Shown: in pieces, positions 21,248-30,891 of the stretch | Numbering within the stretch: the first letter of the stretch is position 1 | How the letters are laid out: each line of letters starts with the position of its first letter | DNA from: an uncultured beta proteobacterium | GTDB taxonomy: Bacteria; Pseudomonadota; Gammaproteobacteria; Burkholderiales; Burkholderiaceae_C | NCBI GenBank assembly: GCA_903876735.1 | Contig: CAIRAW010000017.1 | Coordinates: 1 to 36,332 of the forward strand | Direction of reading: 5' to 3' | Length of the DNA: 36,332 nt | Notes under the pieces: model-generated | Told to the model about the DNA's origin: nothing | The model's input: the letters and a program-made list of their open reading frames with translations, nothing else | Database searches by the model: none | Position numbers and translations under genes: made by a program

Positions 21248-22180
21248 CTAGCAGTTCTCGCATGCGTGGACGGCCTCGCTGATCCCCGTTCGCGTCCGCT
21301 CGGTCAGGTAGTCCAGAAAAACGCGTGTGCGCTCGGGCAGGAACTTTCGACTGGGAAGTGCTGCGTACAGAATGAGTCGGCCGGCAATCCAGGGGCGCAG
21401 CACACGCACCAGTTCGCCGCGTGACAGGTAGGGTGCGACCAGTTCCACCGCGGTTGTCGTTATCCCGGCGCCGTCCAGCGCAGCACGAATCAGGGTGTCA
21501 GTGTGATTGATCCAGAGACCCGGCTCCACCGTTACGTCGAGCGGCTCATCCTGGCGTTCGGCGTTGAACAAACGCCAACTGCGCGGGTGCAGTCCGGGCG
21601 CTTTCAGGCGCAGGATCTCGTGCTGGGCCAGTTCTTGCGGCGTCGTGGGCGCGCCTTTGCGTAGGATGTAGGCGGGCGAGGCAACCAGAATGGCTTCAGT
21701 GGACGAGATCTTGCGCGCAATCACGTCACCGTCGAAACCCTCATCTGTGGGCATCAGTGTGATGTCGTAATCTTCGATGGGCGGATTCTGAAACACGGCA
21801 ACCTCGATGTTGAGCAATATCTTGGGATACAACTGCCTGAAGCCGGCGATCAAAGGGGCCAGCACATGGGTTGCCAGCACCGGTGGCGCCAGCACCCGCA
21901 AGACGCCGGCGAGTTCGTGCGTCTGTGAGCTGGTCAGCCGGTCCGCTTCGTCGATGTCCTGCAGAATAGCGCGCACCCTGGCCAGGTAGGTCTCACCCGC
22001 CAGACTCAGTGACAGGCGCCGGGTCGAGCGATGCAGCAGGCGGGTGCCCAGATGGTCTTCCAGATCGGCTACCAGCCGGGTGACTACTGCAGCGGACATG
22101 TCCAGAGCCCGTGCGGCGGCTGCAAATCCGCCCTCGTCGATGACTTTTTGAAAGACCCGCATTGACAGCAAGCGATCCAT
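21248..22180 (-). CDS. LysR-type transcriptional regulator
   Basis: DNA-binding regulator of 310 residues. N-terminal winged helix-turn-helix (about 1-60: MDRLLSMRVFQKVIDEGGFA, then LDMSAAVVTRLVADLEDHLG), linker helix, then a LysR-type effector domain (about 90-300). The start has AGGAG nine bases upstream. Divergent from the triple-repeat gene at 22377, with a 196-bp AT-rich gap holding a perfect 14-base palindrome, so it may control that gene and itself. The same strand leads into the metH riboswitch, which has its own -10. Effector unknown. Confidence 0.9.
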   Translation of the reverse strand: MDRLLSMRVFQKVIDEGGFAAAARALDMSAAVVTRLVADLEDHLGTRLLHRSTRRLSLSLAGETYLARVRAILQDIDEADRLTSSQTHELAGVLRVLAPPVLATHVLAPLIAGFRQLYPKILLNIEVAVFQNPPIEDYDITLMPTDEGFDGDVIARKISSTEAILVASPAYILRKGAPTTPQELAQHEILRLKAPGLHPRSWRLFNAERQDEPLDVTVEPGLWINHTDTLIRAALDGAGITTTAVELVAPYLSRGELVRVLRPWIAGRLILYAALPSRKFLPERTRVFLDYLTERTRTGISEAVHACENC

Positions 22181-22255
22181 CGTGCTCCTGGTTCGTGTTT
22201 CAAGGCCTTGATTGTTGCTTATTTTGCAATGTACAGATGTATTTCTTGCTATTTA

Positions 22256-22269
22256 TCTATTGAAATAGA
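22256..22269. promoter_or_regulatory. Palindrome between lysR gene and repeat-protein gene
   Basis: TCTATT-GA-AATAGA, a perfect inverted repeat in the AT-rich middle of the divergent gap, with a second CTATT unit just before it. It is a candidate LysR-type operator. A -10-like TATAGT follows at 22275-22280 for the rightward gene; no good -35 was found. Confidence 0.4.
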
Positions 22270-22321
22270 AATTTTATAGTCCACCCATCGATGAGACGCA
22301 AGCAATTAAACGCCGCTTCGA

Positions 22322-22356
22322 GCCCCGGACAGGCCCCTGCCTTCCGGGCATTTTTT
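22322..22356 (+). terminator. Terminator-like hairpin in the leader of the repeat-protein gene
   Basis: GC-rich hairpin (GCCCCGGA-CAGG-CC-CCTG-CC-TTCCGGGC, 22322-22349) followed by A and six T residues (22351-22356). The gene's AGGAAA and ATG (22377) come right after, so it would stop transcripts about 70 bases from the -10-like box at 22275. It is a candidate attenuator or the end of a small RNA. Confidence 0.6.
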
Positions 22357-22376
22357 GACTTAACAGGAAACTTGTC

Positions 22377-22859
22377 ATGAACCGTAAATATCTCTCCACC
22401 ATCACCCTGGCTGTGGCCGCTCTGGTTGCCGGCAATGTTCTGGCTGCAGACGCATCAGTGTCCAAAACGCGCGAACAGGTGCGCGCCGAATTGTTTGAAG
22501 CCCAGCGCACCGGCGATATCCTTGCGATCGGCGAAACGGGAAAAAAGCTCAATGAGTTGTTCCCCGATAGCTACCCGGCAAAAGTTGCGGCAAAAGGACT
22601 GACCAGCGAACAAGTGCGTGCGGAACTGCTTGAAGCCCAACGCAGCGGCGACCTTGTGGCAGTTGGCGAAAGTGGAAAAAAACTCAATGAGCTGTTCCCC
22701 GGCAACTACCCGGCCAAGACAGCCACTGTGGTGACGAGCCGTGAACAGGTCCGTGCCGAATTGCGTGAAGCTCAGCGTACCGGTGACATTGCATCGTTCA
22801 GCGAGACAGGGAAAAAGCTCAATGAGCTGTTCCCTGGCCAATATCCGAAGAAGTCCTGA
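22377..22859 (+). CDS. Exported protein with three tandem DUF4148-like repeats
   Basis: Small exported protein of 160 residues. Signal peptide 1-23 (ends NVLA-AD), then three copies of a 45-residue unit starting near residues 31, 76 and 121. Each unit reads close to EQVRAEL-EAQRTGDI-GETGKKLNELFPG-YPAK. The helical, charged EQVRAEL..A...GD pattern resembles DUF4148, a family of small periplasmic proteins common in Burkholderiales, usually with one such unit. AGGAAA lies ten bases before the ATG. The tripling is also visible in DNA. It is divergent from a lysR gene and preceded by a terminator-like hairpin. Function unknown. Confidence 0.85.
   Translation: MNRKYLSTITLAVAALVAGNVLAADASVSKTREQVRAELFEAQRTGDILAIGETGKKLNELFPDSYPAKVAAKGLTSEQVRAELLEAQRSGDLVAVGESGKKLNELFPGNYPAKTATVVTSREQVRAELREAQRTGDIASFSETGKKLNELFPGQYPKKS
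22467..22853 (+). repeat. Three 135-bp tandem coding repeats
   Basis: Units begin near 22467, 22602 and 22737 with a constant 135-bp period; the third is cut short by the gene end. Segments such as AAGCTCAATGAG(T/C)TGTTCCC recur almost unchanged, pointing to fairly recent duplication inside the gene. Confidence 0.8.
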
Positions 22860-22867
22860 TACCGCTA

Positions 22868-22903
22868 GCCCCCGAATGCAAGCCCTGGCTTGTGTTCAGG
22901 GGC
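22868..22903. terminator. Likely two-way terminator between convergent genes
   Basis: Long imperfect hairpin: GCCCC/GGGGC outer stem, GAA/TTC, then CAAGCC/GGCTTG around a 2-base centre. It lies between the stops of the repeat-protein gene (22859) and the acyl-CoA ligase (22916). No T-run follows on either strand. Confidence 0.5.
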
Positions 22904-22915
22904 GGTGTCTGCGCA

Positions 22916-24607
22916 CTACGCTTTGGCGGGATCGCGCAGGTCGCGTCGCAGGATTTTTCCAATCGGGGTTTTTGGCAAATCCTTGCGGAATTCAATGTGG
23001 CGCGGCAGCTTGTAGCCGGTGAGCTGGGTGCGGCAGTAGGCCAGCACATCCTGCTCGCTCAGATCGGGGTCTTTGCGCACAATCACCACCTTCACGGCCT
23101 CGCCCGATTTTTCATCGGGCACACCCACAACACCGCATTCGAGCACGCCCGGGTGCGCACCAATCACGCTCTCGATCTCATTCGGGTAGACGTTGAAGCC
23201 GGAGACCAGAATCATGTCTTTCTTGCGGTCGGTGATGGTGAAGCTGCCGCTGACGTGGAGATGACCAAGGTCGCCTGTCTTCAGCCAGCCGTCGCGCATC
23301 ACGGCAGCGGTCTCGACAGGGTTGTTCCAGTAGCCTTTCATGACCTGCGGGCCACGGATGCAGATCTCGCCGGTGCAGGGTTCCAGATCGCCAACCCCGG
23401 ACCAGGCCGGCAACTCGTTGAATTGCTCGTCGCGGATCGAGATGTCGGTCGACGGCATCGGAAAACCGATGCTGCCGTCCCATGCCATACCCAGCGGATT
23501 GGCACAAACGCCGGGTGAGGTCTCGGTCAGGCCGTAGGCCTCCGTGATGTAGTGTCCGGTAACCTGCTGCCAGCGTTCGGCCACCGATTGCTGCACCGCC
23601 GCGCCACCACCGATCACCACCTTGAGCGAGGAAAAATCGAGCTTGTCAAAGCCGGCAGTGTGCAGCAGACCGTTGAAAAGTGTGTTGACGCCAGTCATGA
23701 CGCTGAACTTCCACTGACCCAGTTCCTTGACCAGTGCCGGCAAGTCGCGCGGATTGGTGATGAGCACCATCAGCGTGCCGCGCTTCATGAACGAGAGCGT
23801 CGCGGTCAGGCAGAAGATGTGGTACATCGGCAGTGGTGCGATGGCGATCTCCTCCCCGTCCGTGAAGCCCGACGAGACCCAGACGCCGGTCTGCTCCACG
23901 TTGGCCAGGATGTTGCGGTGCGTCAGCATCGCCCCCTTGGCCACACCGGTGGTGCCGCCTGTGTACTGCAGAAAGGCGATGTCCTCCGTTTGCACGTCCA
24001 CTGGCTTGAACGCAGACGCGGCGCCGCGCGCCAGCGCCTCCCCGAACGGGATGGCACCATCAATGCGCCAGGGGGGCACCATTTTCTTGACCCGCTTGAT
24101 GATGAAATTGACCAGCCAGCGCTTGGGTGCAGACAGCATGTCGCCAATCCCGGAGGTGATGACATGCTCAACCGGCGTATTGCGCAGCACCTGTTGCAGT
24201 ACCGCTGCGAAGTTTTCGACGATTACGATGGCTTTGACGCCGGCATCCTTGAGCTGGTGCTCCACTTCGCGTGGCGTATAGAGCGGATTGACGTTGACGA
24301 CGACCATGCCGGCGCGCAGGATGCCCAGCAGCGCCACCGGGTATTGCAGCAGATTCGGGGCCATGATGGCGACGCGTGCGCCCTTGGTCAGGCCAGGCAG
24401 CCCCTGCAGAAACGCGGCGAACGCACGTGACAGGCGCTCAAGTTCGCCATAACTGATGGTTCGGCCCAGATTATGAAAAGCGGGTCGGTCCGCAAAGCGC
24501 GCTGCGGTCTTCTCGAACAGGTCCGGGATTGAGGAGAACAGGTCCGGGTCGATCTCGAAAGGCATTCCAGCGGGATAGTTCTTGAGCCAGATCTTGTTTG
24601 ACATCAT
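22916..24607 (-). CDS. AMP-binding acyl-CoA ligase, FadD-like
   Basis: ATP-dependent acyl-CoA synthetase, 563 residues, matching long-chain fatty-acid-CoA ligases in length. It would activate a fatty acid through an acyl-adenylate. Motifs: phosphate loop YTGGTTGVAKGAMLTHRN, YGLTETSPGVC, GWLKTGDLGHL, the hinge DRKKDMILVSGFNVYPNEIE and the catalytic Lys in PKTPIGKILRR. Two ATGs stand in a row at 24607 and 24604, with AGGA upstream; either may be used. It lies 117 bases downstream of the metH homocysteine-binding gene on the same strand, but without functional link. Chain-length preference cannot be told. Confidence 0.9.
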   Translation of the reverse strand: MMSNKIWLKNYPAGMPFEIDPDLFSSIPDLFEKTAARFADRPAFHNLGRTISYGELERLSRAFAAFLQGLPGLTKGARVAIMAPNLLQYPVALLGILRAGMVVVNVNPLYTPREVEHQLKDAGVKAIVIVENFAAVLQQVLRNTPVEHVITSGIGDMLSAPKRWLVNFIIKRVKKMVPPWRIDGAIPFGEALARGAASAFKPVDVQTEDIAFLQYTGGTTGVAKGAMLTHRNILANVEQTGVWVSSGFTDGEEIAIAPLPMYHIFCLTATLSFMKRGTLMVLITNPRDLPALVKELGQWKFSVMTGVNTLFNGLLHTAGFDKLDFSSLKVVIGGGAAVQQSVAERWQQVTGHYITEAYGLTETSPGVCANPLGMAWDGSIGFPMPSTDISIRDEQFNELPAWSGVGDLEPCTGEICIRGPQVMKGYWNNPVETAAVMRDGWLKTGDLGHLHVSGSFTITDRKKDMILVSGFNVYPNEIESVIGAHPGVLECGVVGVPDEKSGEAVKVVIVRKDPDLSEQDVLAYCRTQLTGYKLPRHIEFRKDLPKTPIGKILRRDLRDPAKA

Positions 24608-24724
24608 GGAGTCCTGCAGTTGAGTGCGGGCATCTTAAGACAGACGGCCACACCTGACCGTGCGGCAGGTCAACAGCGTGACGAATGATTCAAGACCGGC
24701 GATGGTGCCCTGGCCTGGGTCGGC

Positions 24725-25771
<1,047 letters not shown>

Positions 25772-25834
25772 AGGTTGCCATTGTAGAAAACCGGGTGCTG
25801 GGCGCGCGCGGGGTGGGACAATCCCATCTTTGGC

Positions 25835-27721
25835 GTGCCAATTGCACCGCCCCTTAACCGCCGCGAACAGATTATTTTGAGCATCCTGCACATTCTTCAG
25901 CAAGTCTTTGGCTATGGCGCGTTCCGCGGACCGCAGCAGGCCATCATCGAACATGTGGTCGGCGGCGGTGATGCCCTCGTGCTGATGCCCACGGGCGGTG
26001 GCAAGTCGCTTTGCTACCAGATCCCGGCGCTGGCGCGTCAGCAGGCCGGCCACGGCGTCACGGTGGTGATCTCGCCGCTGATTGCGCTGATGCACGACCA
26101 GGTCGGCGCCCTGCACGAGGCCGGCGTCAGCGCCGCCTTTTTGAATTCAACCCTGAGCGGCGAGGAGGCGCAGCAAATTGAGCGCCGCCTGCTGCGCGGC
26201 GACATGACGCTGCTCTACGCGGCGCCGGAGCGCGTGACGACGACGCGCTTTTTGGCACAAATGGATTCGCTGCAGGAGCGTGGGCTGCTGAGCCTGTTCG
26301 CGATCGACGAGGCGCATTGCGTCAGCCAGTGGGGCCACGACTTCCGGCCCGAATACCGGGCCCTGACCGTGCTGCACGAACGCTACGCCAGCGTGCCGCG
26401 CATTGCGCTCACCGCCACGGCCGACACGCTGACGCGCGCCGATATTCTGGAGCGGCTGCAACTGCAGGACGCGCGCCAGTTCGTCAGCAGCTTTGACCGG
26501 CCCAACATCCGCTACACCATCGTCGAGAAGCGCGAGGCCACGCAGCAATTGCTGCGCTTCATCTCGCGCGAGCACATGGGCAACGCCGGCATTGTTTACT
26601 GCCAGTCGCGCAAGCGCGTGGAAGAGATCGCCAACCTGCTGTGCGACGAGGGCATCGCCGCGCTGCCCTACCACGCCGGGCTTGACAGCAAAGTGCGGCA
26701 AGCGAACCAGGACCAGTTTCTGCGCAGCGAAGGCATTGTGATGGTGGCTACCATTGCCTTCGGCATGGGCATCGACAAGCCCGACGTGCGCTTTGTTGCG
26801 CACCTGGACATGCCGAAAAACATCGAGGGCTACTACCAGGAGACCGGACGCGGCGGGCGCGACGGCGAGCCGGCCGACGCCTGGATGTGCTACGGCCTGC
26901 AGGACGTGGTCAACCAGCGCCGCATGATCGATGAGAGCCCGGCCGAGGAGGAATTCAAGCAAGGCCTGCGCGGCAAGCTCGACGCCCTGCTGGGCCTGGC
27001 CGAGGCCACCGACTGCCGCCGCGTGCGCCTGCTCGCGTACTTTGGCGAAAGCAGCCAAGCCTGCGGAAATTGCGATAACTGTCTGGAGCCGCCTGACGTT
27101 TGGGACGGCACCGACGCCGCGCGCAAGCTGCTCAGCACCATTTACCGCGTGCAGCAGATGGGCGGCACGAGCTACGGCGCCGGCCACATCATGGACATCC
27201 TGCGCGGTAAGCCGACCGAGAAGGTCACACAGAGGGGCCACGAATGCTTGAGCACCTTCGGCATCGGCTCAGCCTTCACCGAGGTGCAGTTGCGCGGCGT
27301 GCTGCGCCAACTGATCGCCATCGGCGCCGTGGCGGTCGACGGCAGCGCCTTTAACACCCTGCAACTGACCGATGGCTCACGCGCTGTGCTCAAGGGCGAT
27401 GTGTCGGTGCAACTGCGCCAGTCGGTCTCGACGCCGGCCCAGCGCAAGGCCAAGCGGGCGCCGGCCAAGGCGCCGGCCAAAGTGCCGGCCTCGCTCGATA
27501 CGCAGGGCGAACGCCGCTACCTGGCGCTCAAAGCCTGGCGCGCTGAAGTGGCCAATGAGCACAACCTGCCAGCCTATGTCATCTTTCACGATGCCACGCT
27601 GGCAGCCATCGCCGAGCGCGCGCCGCAGTCGCTCGACGACCTGCAGGGCATCAGTGGCATCGGTGTGAAAAAGCTTGAAGCCTACGGCCACGAGGTGCTG
27701 CGCGTTATCGTGGCAAGCTGA
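25835..27721 (+). CDS. recQ: ATP-dependent DNA helicase RecQ
   Basis: 3'-5' DNA helicase for recombination repair, 628 residues, typical RecQ. Motifs in order: [11 protein letters not shown], Walker [19 protein letters not shown] box [41 protein letters not shown]; zinc-binding Cys set ending CGNCDNC; RQC winged helix (about 400-520); an Ala/Lys/Pro linker and a C-terminal HRDC domain (about 545-625). The start is uncertain: GTG at 25835 or TTG at 25877, the latter being nearer the usual RecQ N-terminus. Divergent from the metH subunit gene; its end overlaps the convergent sensor-kinase gene by 17 bases. Confidence 0.95.
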   Translation: MPIAPPLNRREQIILSILHILQQVFGYGAFRGPQQAIIEHVVGGGDALVLMPTGGGKSLCYQIPALARQQAGHGVTVVISPLIALMHDQVGALHEAGVSAAFLNSTLSGEEAQQIERRLLRGDMTLLYAAPERVTTTRFLAQMDSLQERGLLSLFAIDEAHCVSQWGHDFRPEYRALTVLHERYASVPRIALTATADTLTRADILERLQLQDARQFVSSFDRPNIRYTIVEKREATQQLLRFISREHMGNAGIVYCQSRKRVEEIANLLCDEGIAALPYHAGLDSKVRQANQDQFLRSEGIVMVATIAFGMGIDKPDVRFVAHLDMPKNIEGYYQETGRGGRDGEPADAWMCYGLQDVVNQRRMIDESPAEEEFKQGLRGKLDALLGLAEATDCRRVRLLAYFGESSQACGNCDNCLEPPDVWDGTDAARKLLSTIYRVQQMGGTSYGAGHIMDILRGKPTEKVTQRGHECLSTFGIGSAFTEVQLRGVLRQLIAIGAVAVDGSAFNTLQLTDGSRAVLKGDVSVQLRQSVSTPAQRKAKRAPAKAPAKVPASLDTQGERRYLALKAWRAEVANEHNLPAYVIFHDATLAAIAERAPQSLDDLQGISGIGVKKLEAYGHEVLRVIVAS

Positions 27722-29093
27722 TCGTGAAGCGGGTCAGGCCCGCGTCGGACGTCACGGCAATGCTGCCGCCGTGTGCCAGCACGATGGAGCGCGTGATGGC
27801 CAGGCCCAGACCGGTGCCTTCGCTGGCGCGCTGGCGTGAGGGATCGACGCGAAAGAAACGATCAAAGACGCGTTCCAGAAACTCTTGTGCAATGGTGTCG
27901 CCCTGGTTCTCCATCGCGATGCCGACCTGATCCGCGCTGACGCTGATCTGCACCCGTACGGTACTGCCGGCGCTTGCATGGCGCACCGCGTTGGAGAGCA
28001 GATTGCCCAGCGCGCGGCGCAGCATGAGCCGGTCGGCGCTGATTTCACAGTCGCCTTCGAGCGTGAGCTCGATACGCTTGTCTTCCGCCACCGCGTCGTA
28101 GTAGTCGAACAGCGCGCGCACCTCGTTGGCGAGTTGCAGCGTCTCGCGGCTCGGAACCACCAGGCCGTTCTCGGCCTTGGCCAGCAGCAGCATGTCGGAA
28201 ATCATGCTCGCCATGTGTTCAAACTCTTCGGCGTTCGATTCCAGAATGCTGCGGTAGCCGTCGGCGTCGCGCGCGCGTGACAGGGCGACCTGGGTCTGCG
28301 TCATCAGGTTGCTCACCGGCGTGCGCAACTCATGCGCAATGTCCGATGAAAAATCCGAAAGCCGGCGAAACGCCTCTTCGAGCCGCGCCAGCATGTCGTT
28401 GAGCGACTGCGCCAGTTCGGCCAGTTCCAGCGGCACGGACTCAACTGGCAGGCGCTGGCTCAGTTGCTGCGCGGTCACCACCTGCGCCTGCTCGCGCATG
28501 GCGCGCAGTGGCGCCAGGCCGCGTCGCGCCACGATCCAGCCCAGCACGCCGGTAAGGGCAGCCGCGCCGGCGACGAACAGCCACAGCGTTTGCAAAAAGG
28601 AGCGCATGTAAATCTGGTGGTGCGCGATATCGGTGGCCACCGCGACCGTGACACGGCTTTGCCCGCCAATACCGGTGGCCACTTCGGCCGCGATGCCGCG
28701 GTAGGTTTGCGCGCCCAGCGTCCAGAGCTGCGGGTGCAGTGCCTTGTGTTGCGCGCTGGCCTGAATCAGATCCGGCGCAAAGCCGGCGTTCGGCGTAGCG
28801 AACAGCACGGCCCGGTTCGCGCCAATCACCAGCACTTCGAGGCCGTGGTGCCCGACCAGCGAGTGGTCAAGTTGTAGCGTGAGTTGCTCCAGATCACCTG
28901 GCGTTTTCAGCGCGGCCAGGGCGTGGCTGGTGAGCTCCATCTTGCCCGATAGAACCTCCATGTCGAGGTCCTCGAAGTGCTGCTCAACTGAAGACGCGAT
29001 GACAAGGCCAAGTGCCAGCAGCACCGCCGATGAGGCGATGACGAACAGCAGCGTCAAGCGCCGCGTGATGGAGGGCCGTCCTGTCAGGCGCAA
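27705..29093 (-). CDS. cusS: Copper/silver sensor histidine kinase CusS
   Basis: Membrane sensor kinase, 462 residues, heavy-metal type. It starts with TTG (29093), inside the end of cusR (10-base overlap, coupled translation). Transmembrane segments at about 13-35 and 166-188 enclose a periplasmic sensor domain; then HAMP (about 190-240), H-box [13 protein letters not shown] with His254, N-box [10 protein letters not shown], a G1 region [18 protein letters not shown] and GTGLGLAI. The ENxG variation of G1 is normal in CusS-like kinases. Partner is the cusR product; target is the divergent efflux operon. Metal identity is inferred from context. Confidence 0.92.
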   Translation of the reverse strand: MRLTGRPSITRRLTLLFVIASSAVLLALGLVIASSVEQHFEDLDMEVLSGKMELTSHALAALKTPGDLEQLTLQLDHSLVGHHGLEVLVIGANRAVLFATPNAGFAPDLIQASAQHKALHPQLWTLGAQTYRGIAAEVATGIGGQSRVTVAVATDIAHHQIYMRSFLQTLWLFVAGAAALTGVLGWIVARRGLAPLRAMREQAQVVTAQQLSQRLPVESVPLELAELAQSLNDMLARLEEAFRRLSDFSSDIAHELRTPVSNLMTQTQVALSRARDADGYRSILESNAEEFEHMASMISDMLLLAKAENGLVVPSRETLQLANEVRALFDYYDAVAEDKRIELTLEGDCEISADRLMLRRALGNLLSNAVRHASAGSTVRVQISVSADQVGIAMENQGDTIAQEFLERVFDRFFRVDPSRQRASEGTGLGLAITRSIVLAHGGSIAVTSDAGLTRFTISLPR

Positions 29094-29767
29094 TCCGGGT
29101 TCTCCAGAACGTAGCCCATGCCGCGCACGGTGCGGATCAGCTTGGGCTCGAAACTGTCATCAAGCTTGACGCGCAGGCGCCGCATGGCGACTTCGATGAC
29201 GTTGGTGTCACTGTCGAAGTTCATGTCCCAGACCTGGGAGGCGATCAGCGAGCGCGGCAGCACCTCGCCCTGGCGGCGCAGCAGCAACTCCAGCAGCGCG
29301 AACTCCTTGGCGGTCAGGTCGATGCGCTTGCCGGCGCGCGTGACGCGCCGGCGCAACAAATCGAGTTCCAGATCGGCGGCGCGCAGGAATTCGGCCGCAC
29401 TGGCCTTGGCGCCGCGGCGCAGGAGTGTGCGCACGCGTGCCAGCAACTCGGAGAACGCAAAGGGCTTGACGAGATAATCGTCGGCGCCGAGTTCGAGTCC
29501 CTTGACTCGGTCATCAACGTGGTCGCGGGCGGTCAGGAACAGCACCGGCATGTCCTTGCCGGCCGTGCGGATGCCGCGTAGTACCGACCAGCCATCCAGC
29601 CCCGGCAGCATCACGTCCAGAATCGCCAGGTCGTAGACCTCGGTCAAGGCCTGGTGCAGCCCGGTGCTGCCGTCGCGCACCAGATCGACAACAAAGCCGG
29701 CCTCGACCAGACCCTGCAACAGGTAGTCGCCAGTCTTGGGTTCATCTTCGACGATCAGGATTTTCAC
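29084..29767 (-). CDS. cusR: Heavy-metal response regulator CusR
   Basis: OmpR-family response regulator, 227 residues. The GTG at 29767 gives the family N-terminus (V/M)[12 protein letters not shown]; upstream codons are not protein-like. The receiver domain has Asp7/Asp8, the phospho-acceptor Asp51 in [11 protein letters not shown] and Lys in [11 protein letters not shown]. The C-terminal winged helix (about 125-225) ends in VRGMGYVLE. It would bind the palindrome at 29808-29823 in the divergent gap. Confidence 0.93.
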   Translation of the reverse strand: MKILIVEDEPKTGDYLLQGLVEAGFVVDLVRDGSTGLHQALTEVYDLAILDVMLPGLDGWSVLRGIRTAGKDMPVLFLTARDHVDDRVKGLELGADDYLVKPFAFSELLARVRTLLRRGAKASAAEFLRAADLELDLLRRRVTRAGKRIDLTAKEFALLELLLRRQGEVLPRSLIASQVWDMNFDSDTNVIEVAMRRLRVKLDDSFEPKLIRTVRGMGYVLENPDCA

Positions 29768-29807
29768 AAGGCTGATTGTGCCCCGGAGCCAGCGGCTACT
29801 CCTCAAG

Positions 29808-29823
29808 ATAACAAATTTGTAAT
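29808..29823. promoter_or_regulatory. Cop/cus-box-like palindrome
   Basis: ATA-ACAAATTTGT-AAT: perfect 10-bp core palindrome, symmetric beyond it except at one pair. It is close to E. coli CusR/PcoR boxes (TGACA-like half-sites around AATT). It sits 41 bases before the cusR start and 71 before the cusF-like start, so one site could serve both promoters. Confidence 0.65.
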
Positions 29824-29893
29824 GTGGCCGACAGGCTGCTGTTGGGGCGCCATCCGCACAATCCAGCCATCCCATTCACGAAAGGCTCCGCTC

Positions 29894-30235
29894 ATGTCAC
29901 GCCGCACCGTCTCTGCCCTCATCCTCGCCCTGGCCGCCACCGGATACGCCGCACACGCTGTGGCCCAGATGGACCACAGCGCCCACACCATGCCCGCCGC
30001 CAAGCCGGTTGCCGCCAATGTGGCGATGGAAGAAGGCGTGGTGAAGAAGATCGACAAGGCCGCTCGCAAGCTCGCCATCGCGCACGCAGCGCAGCCCAGC
30101 ATGCCGGCCATGACCATGGTTTACAGCGTCAAGGACACGGCCCTGCTCGACAAGTTGCAGGTCGGGCAGAAGATCCGCTTCGTCACCGATCCGGCCGACA
30201 GCATGACCGTGCTGCGCGTCGAGGTGGCCAAGTGA
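29894..30235 (+). CDS. cusF: CusF-like periplasmic copper-binding protein
   Basis: Small periplasmic protein of 113 residues, a copper/silver chaperone by family. Signal peptide 1-25, then a His/Met-rich stretch (MDHSAHTMP) and the CusF-type beta-barrel. The metal-binding region has His, then MPAMTM with the two Met ligands, but the Trp that caps the metal in E. coli CusF (Trp44) is Met here, and the His-to-motif spacing is two shorter. No strong ribosome-binding site. First gene of the cus operon; its TGA overlaps the next start (GTGA). Confidence 0.85.
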   Translation: MSRRTVSALILALAATGYAAHAVAQMDHSAHTMPAAKPVAANVAMEEGVVKKIDKAARKLAIAHAAQPSMPAMTMVYSVKDTALLDKLQVGQKIRFVTDPADSMTVLRVEVAK

Positions 30236-30882
30236 AACAGAAAAATCTTTTTATCCTGGCCGCCGTTCTGCTGATCGCCGCGCTCGGGTTGAGCGCCTTT
30301 TTGTACCGCCAGCAAAGCAGCACGGGCAATGCTCCGAGTGCTGCGCAAAGCCAGGCCGCATTGATGCGCACCGATACGCCAAGCTTTGGTGAGCCCACAG
30401 CGCCGGTGCACATCGTCGAGTTTCTGGACCCGGCCTGCGGCACCTGCGGCGAGTTCTATCCGTTTGTGAAAAAGATGATGGCCGCCAACCCCGGCAAGAT
30501 CCGGGTCTCGGTGCGCTACGCGCCTTTTCATCCGGGCTCCGATCAGGTGGTCAAGGTGCTTGAAGCCGCGCGCAAGCAGGGCCAGTTCAGTCAGGCGCTC
30601 GAAGCGCTGTTTGCGTCGCAATCGGTCTGGGTGCAAAACCACCGGGCCAACTTGGACCTGATCTGGGGGCCACTGGGCAATCTGGGTCTGGACCTGGAAC
30701 GCCTCAAGGCCGACATGAACTCGCCCGAGATCGCCCAGCGCCTGCAACGCGACCTGGCGGACGCCAACAGCCTGGGTGTCGCCATGACGCCGGAGTTCTT
30801 CGTCAACGGCAAACCGATGCCGAGCTTTGGCTATGAGCAGCTCAAGACGCTGGTTGACGACGCGCTGACTCGCGTCAAATAG
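30232..30882 (+). CDS. Membrane-anchored DsbA-like thiol-disulfide protein
   Basis: Thioredoxin-fold protein of 216 residues. GTG start overlapping the cusF-like stop. An N-terminal membrane anchor (NLFILAAVLLIAALGLSAFLY, about 5-25), then the DsbA-type fold with active site CGTC (DPACGTCGEFYPF) and the cis-Pro loop GVAMTPEFFVNGKPM. It would act in the periplasm on cysteines, either protecting or reducing them under copper stress. Its place inside the operon suggests a link to copper, but a direct partner is unknown. Confidence 0.85.
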   Translation: MKQKNLFILAAVLLIAALGLSAFLYRQQSSTGNAPSAAQSQAALMRTDTPSFGEPTAPVHIVEFLDPACGTCGEFYPFVKKMMAANPGKIRVSVRYAPFHPGSDQVVKVLEAARKQGQFSQALEALFASQSVWVQNHRANLDLIWGPLGNLGLDLERLKADMNSPEIAQRLQRDLADANSLGVAMTPEFFVNGKPMPSFGYEQLKTLVDDALTRVK

Positions 30883-30891
30883 GGTTTGGCC

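Noticed and set aside
24660..24690. Small hairpin (ACCTG/CAGGT) after the metH homocysteine subunit as a terminator
   Set aside because: It has only five paired bases and no T-run; too weak to list.
25772..25834. Riboswitch before the metH homocysteine subunit
   Set aside because: Only 63 bases separate it from recQ and they contain neither SAH, SAM nor cobalamin motif.
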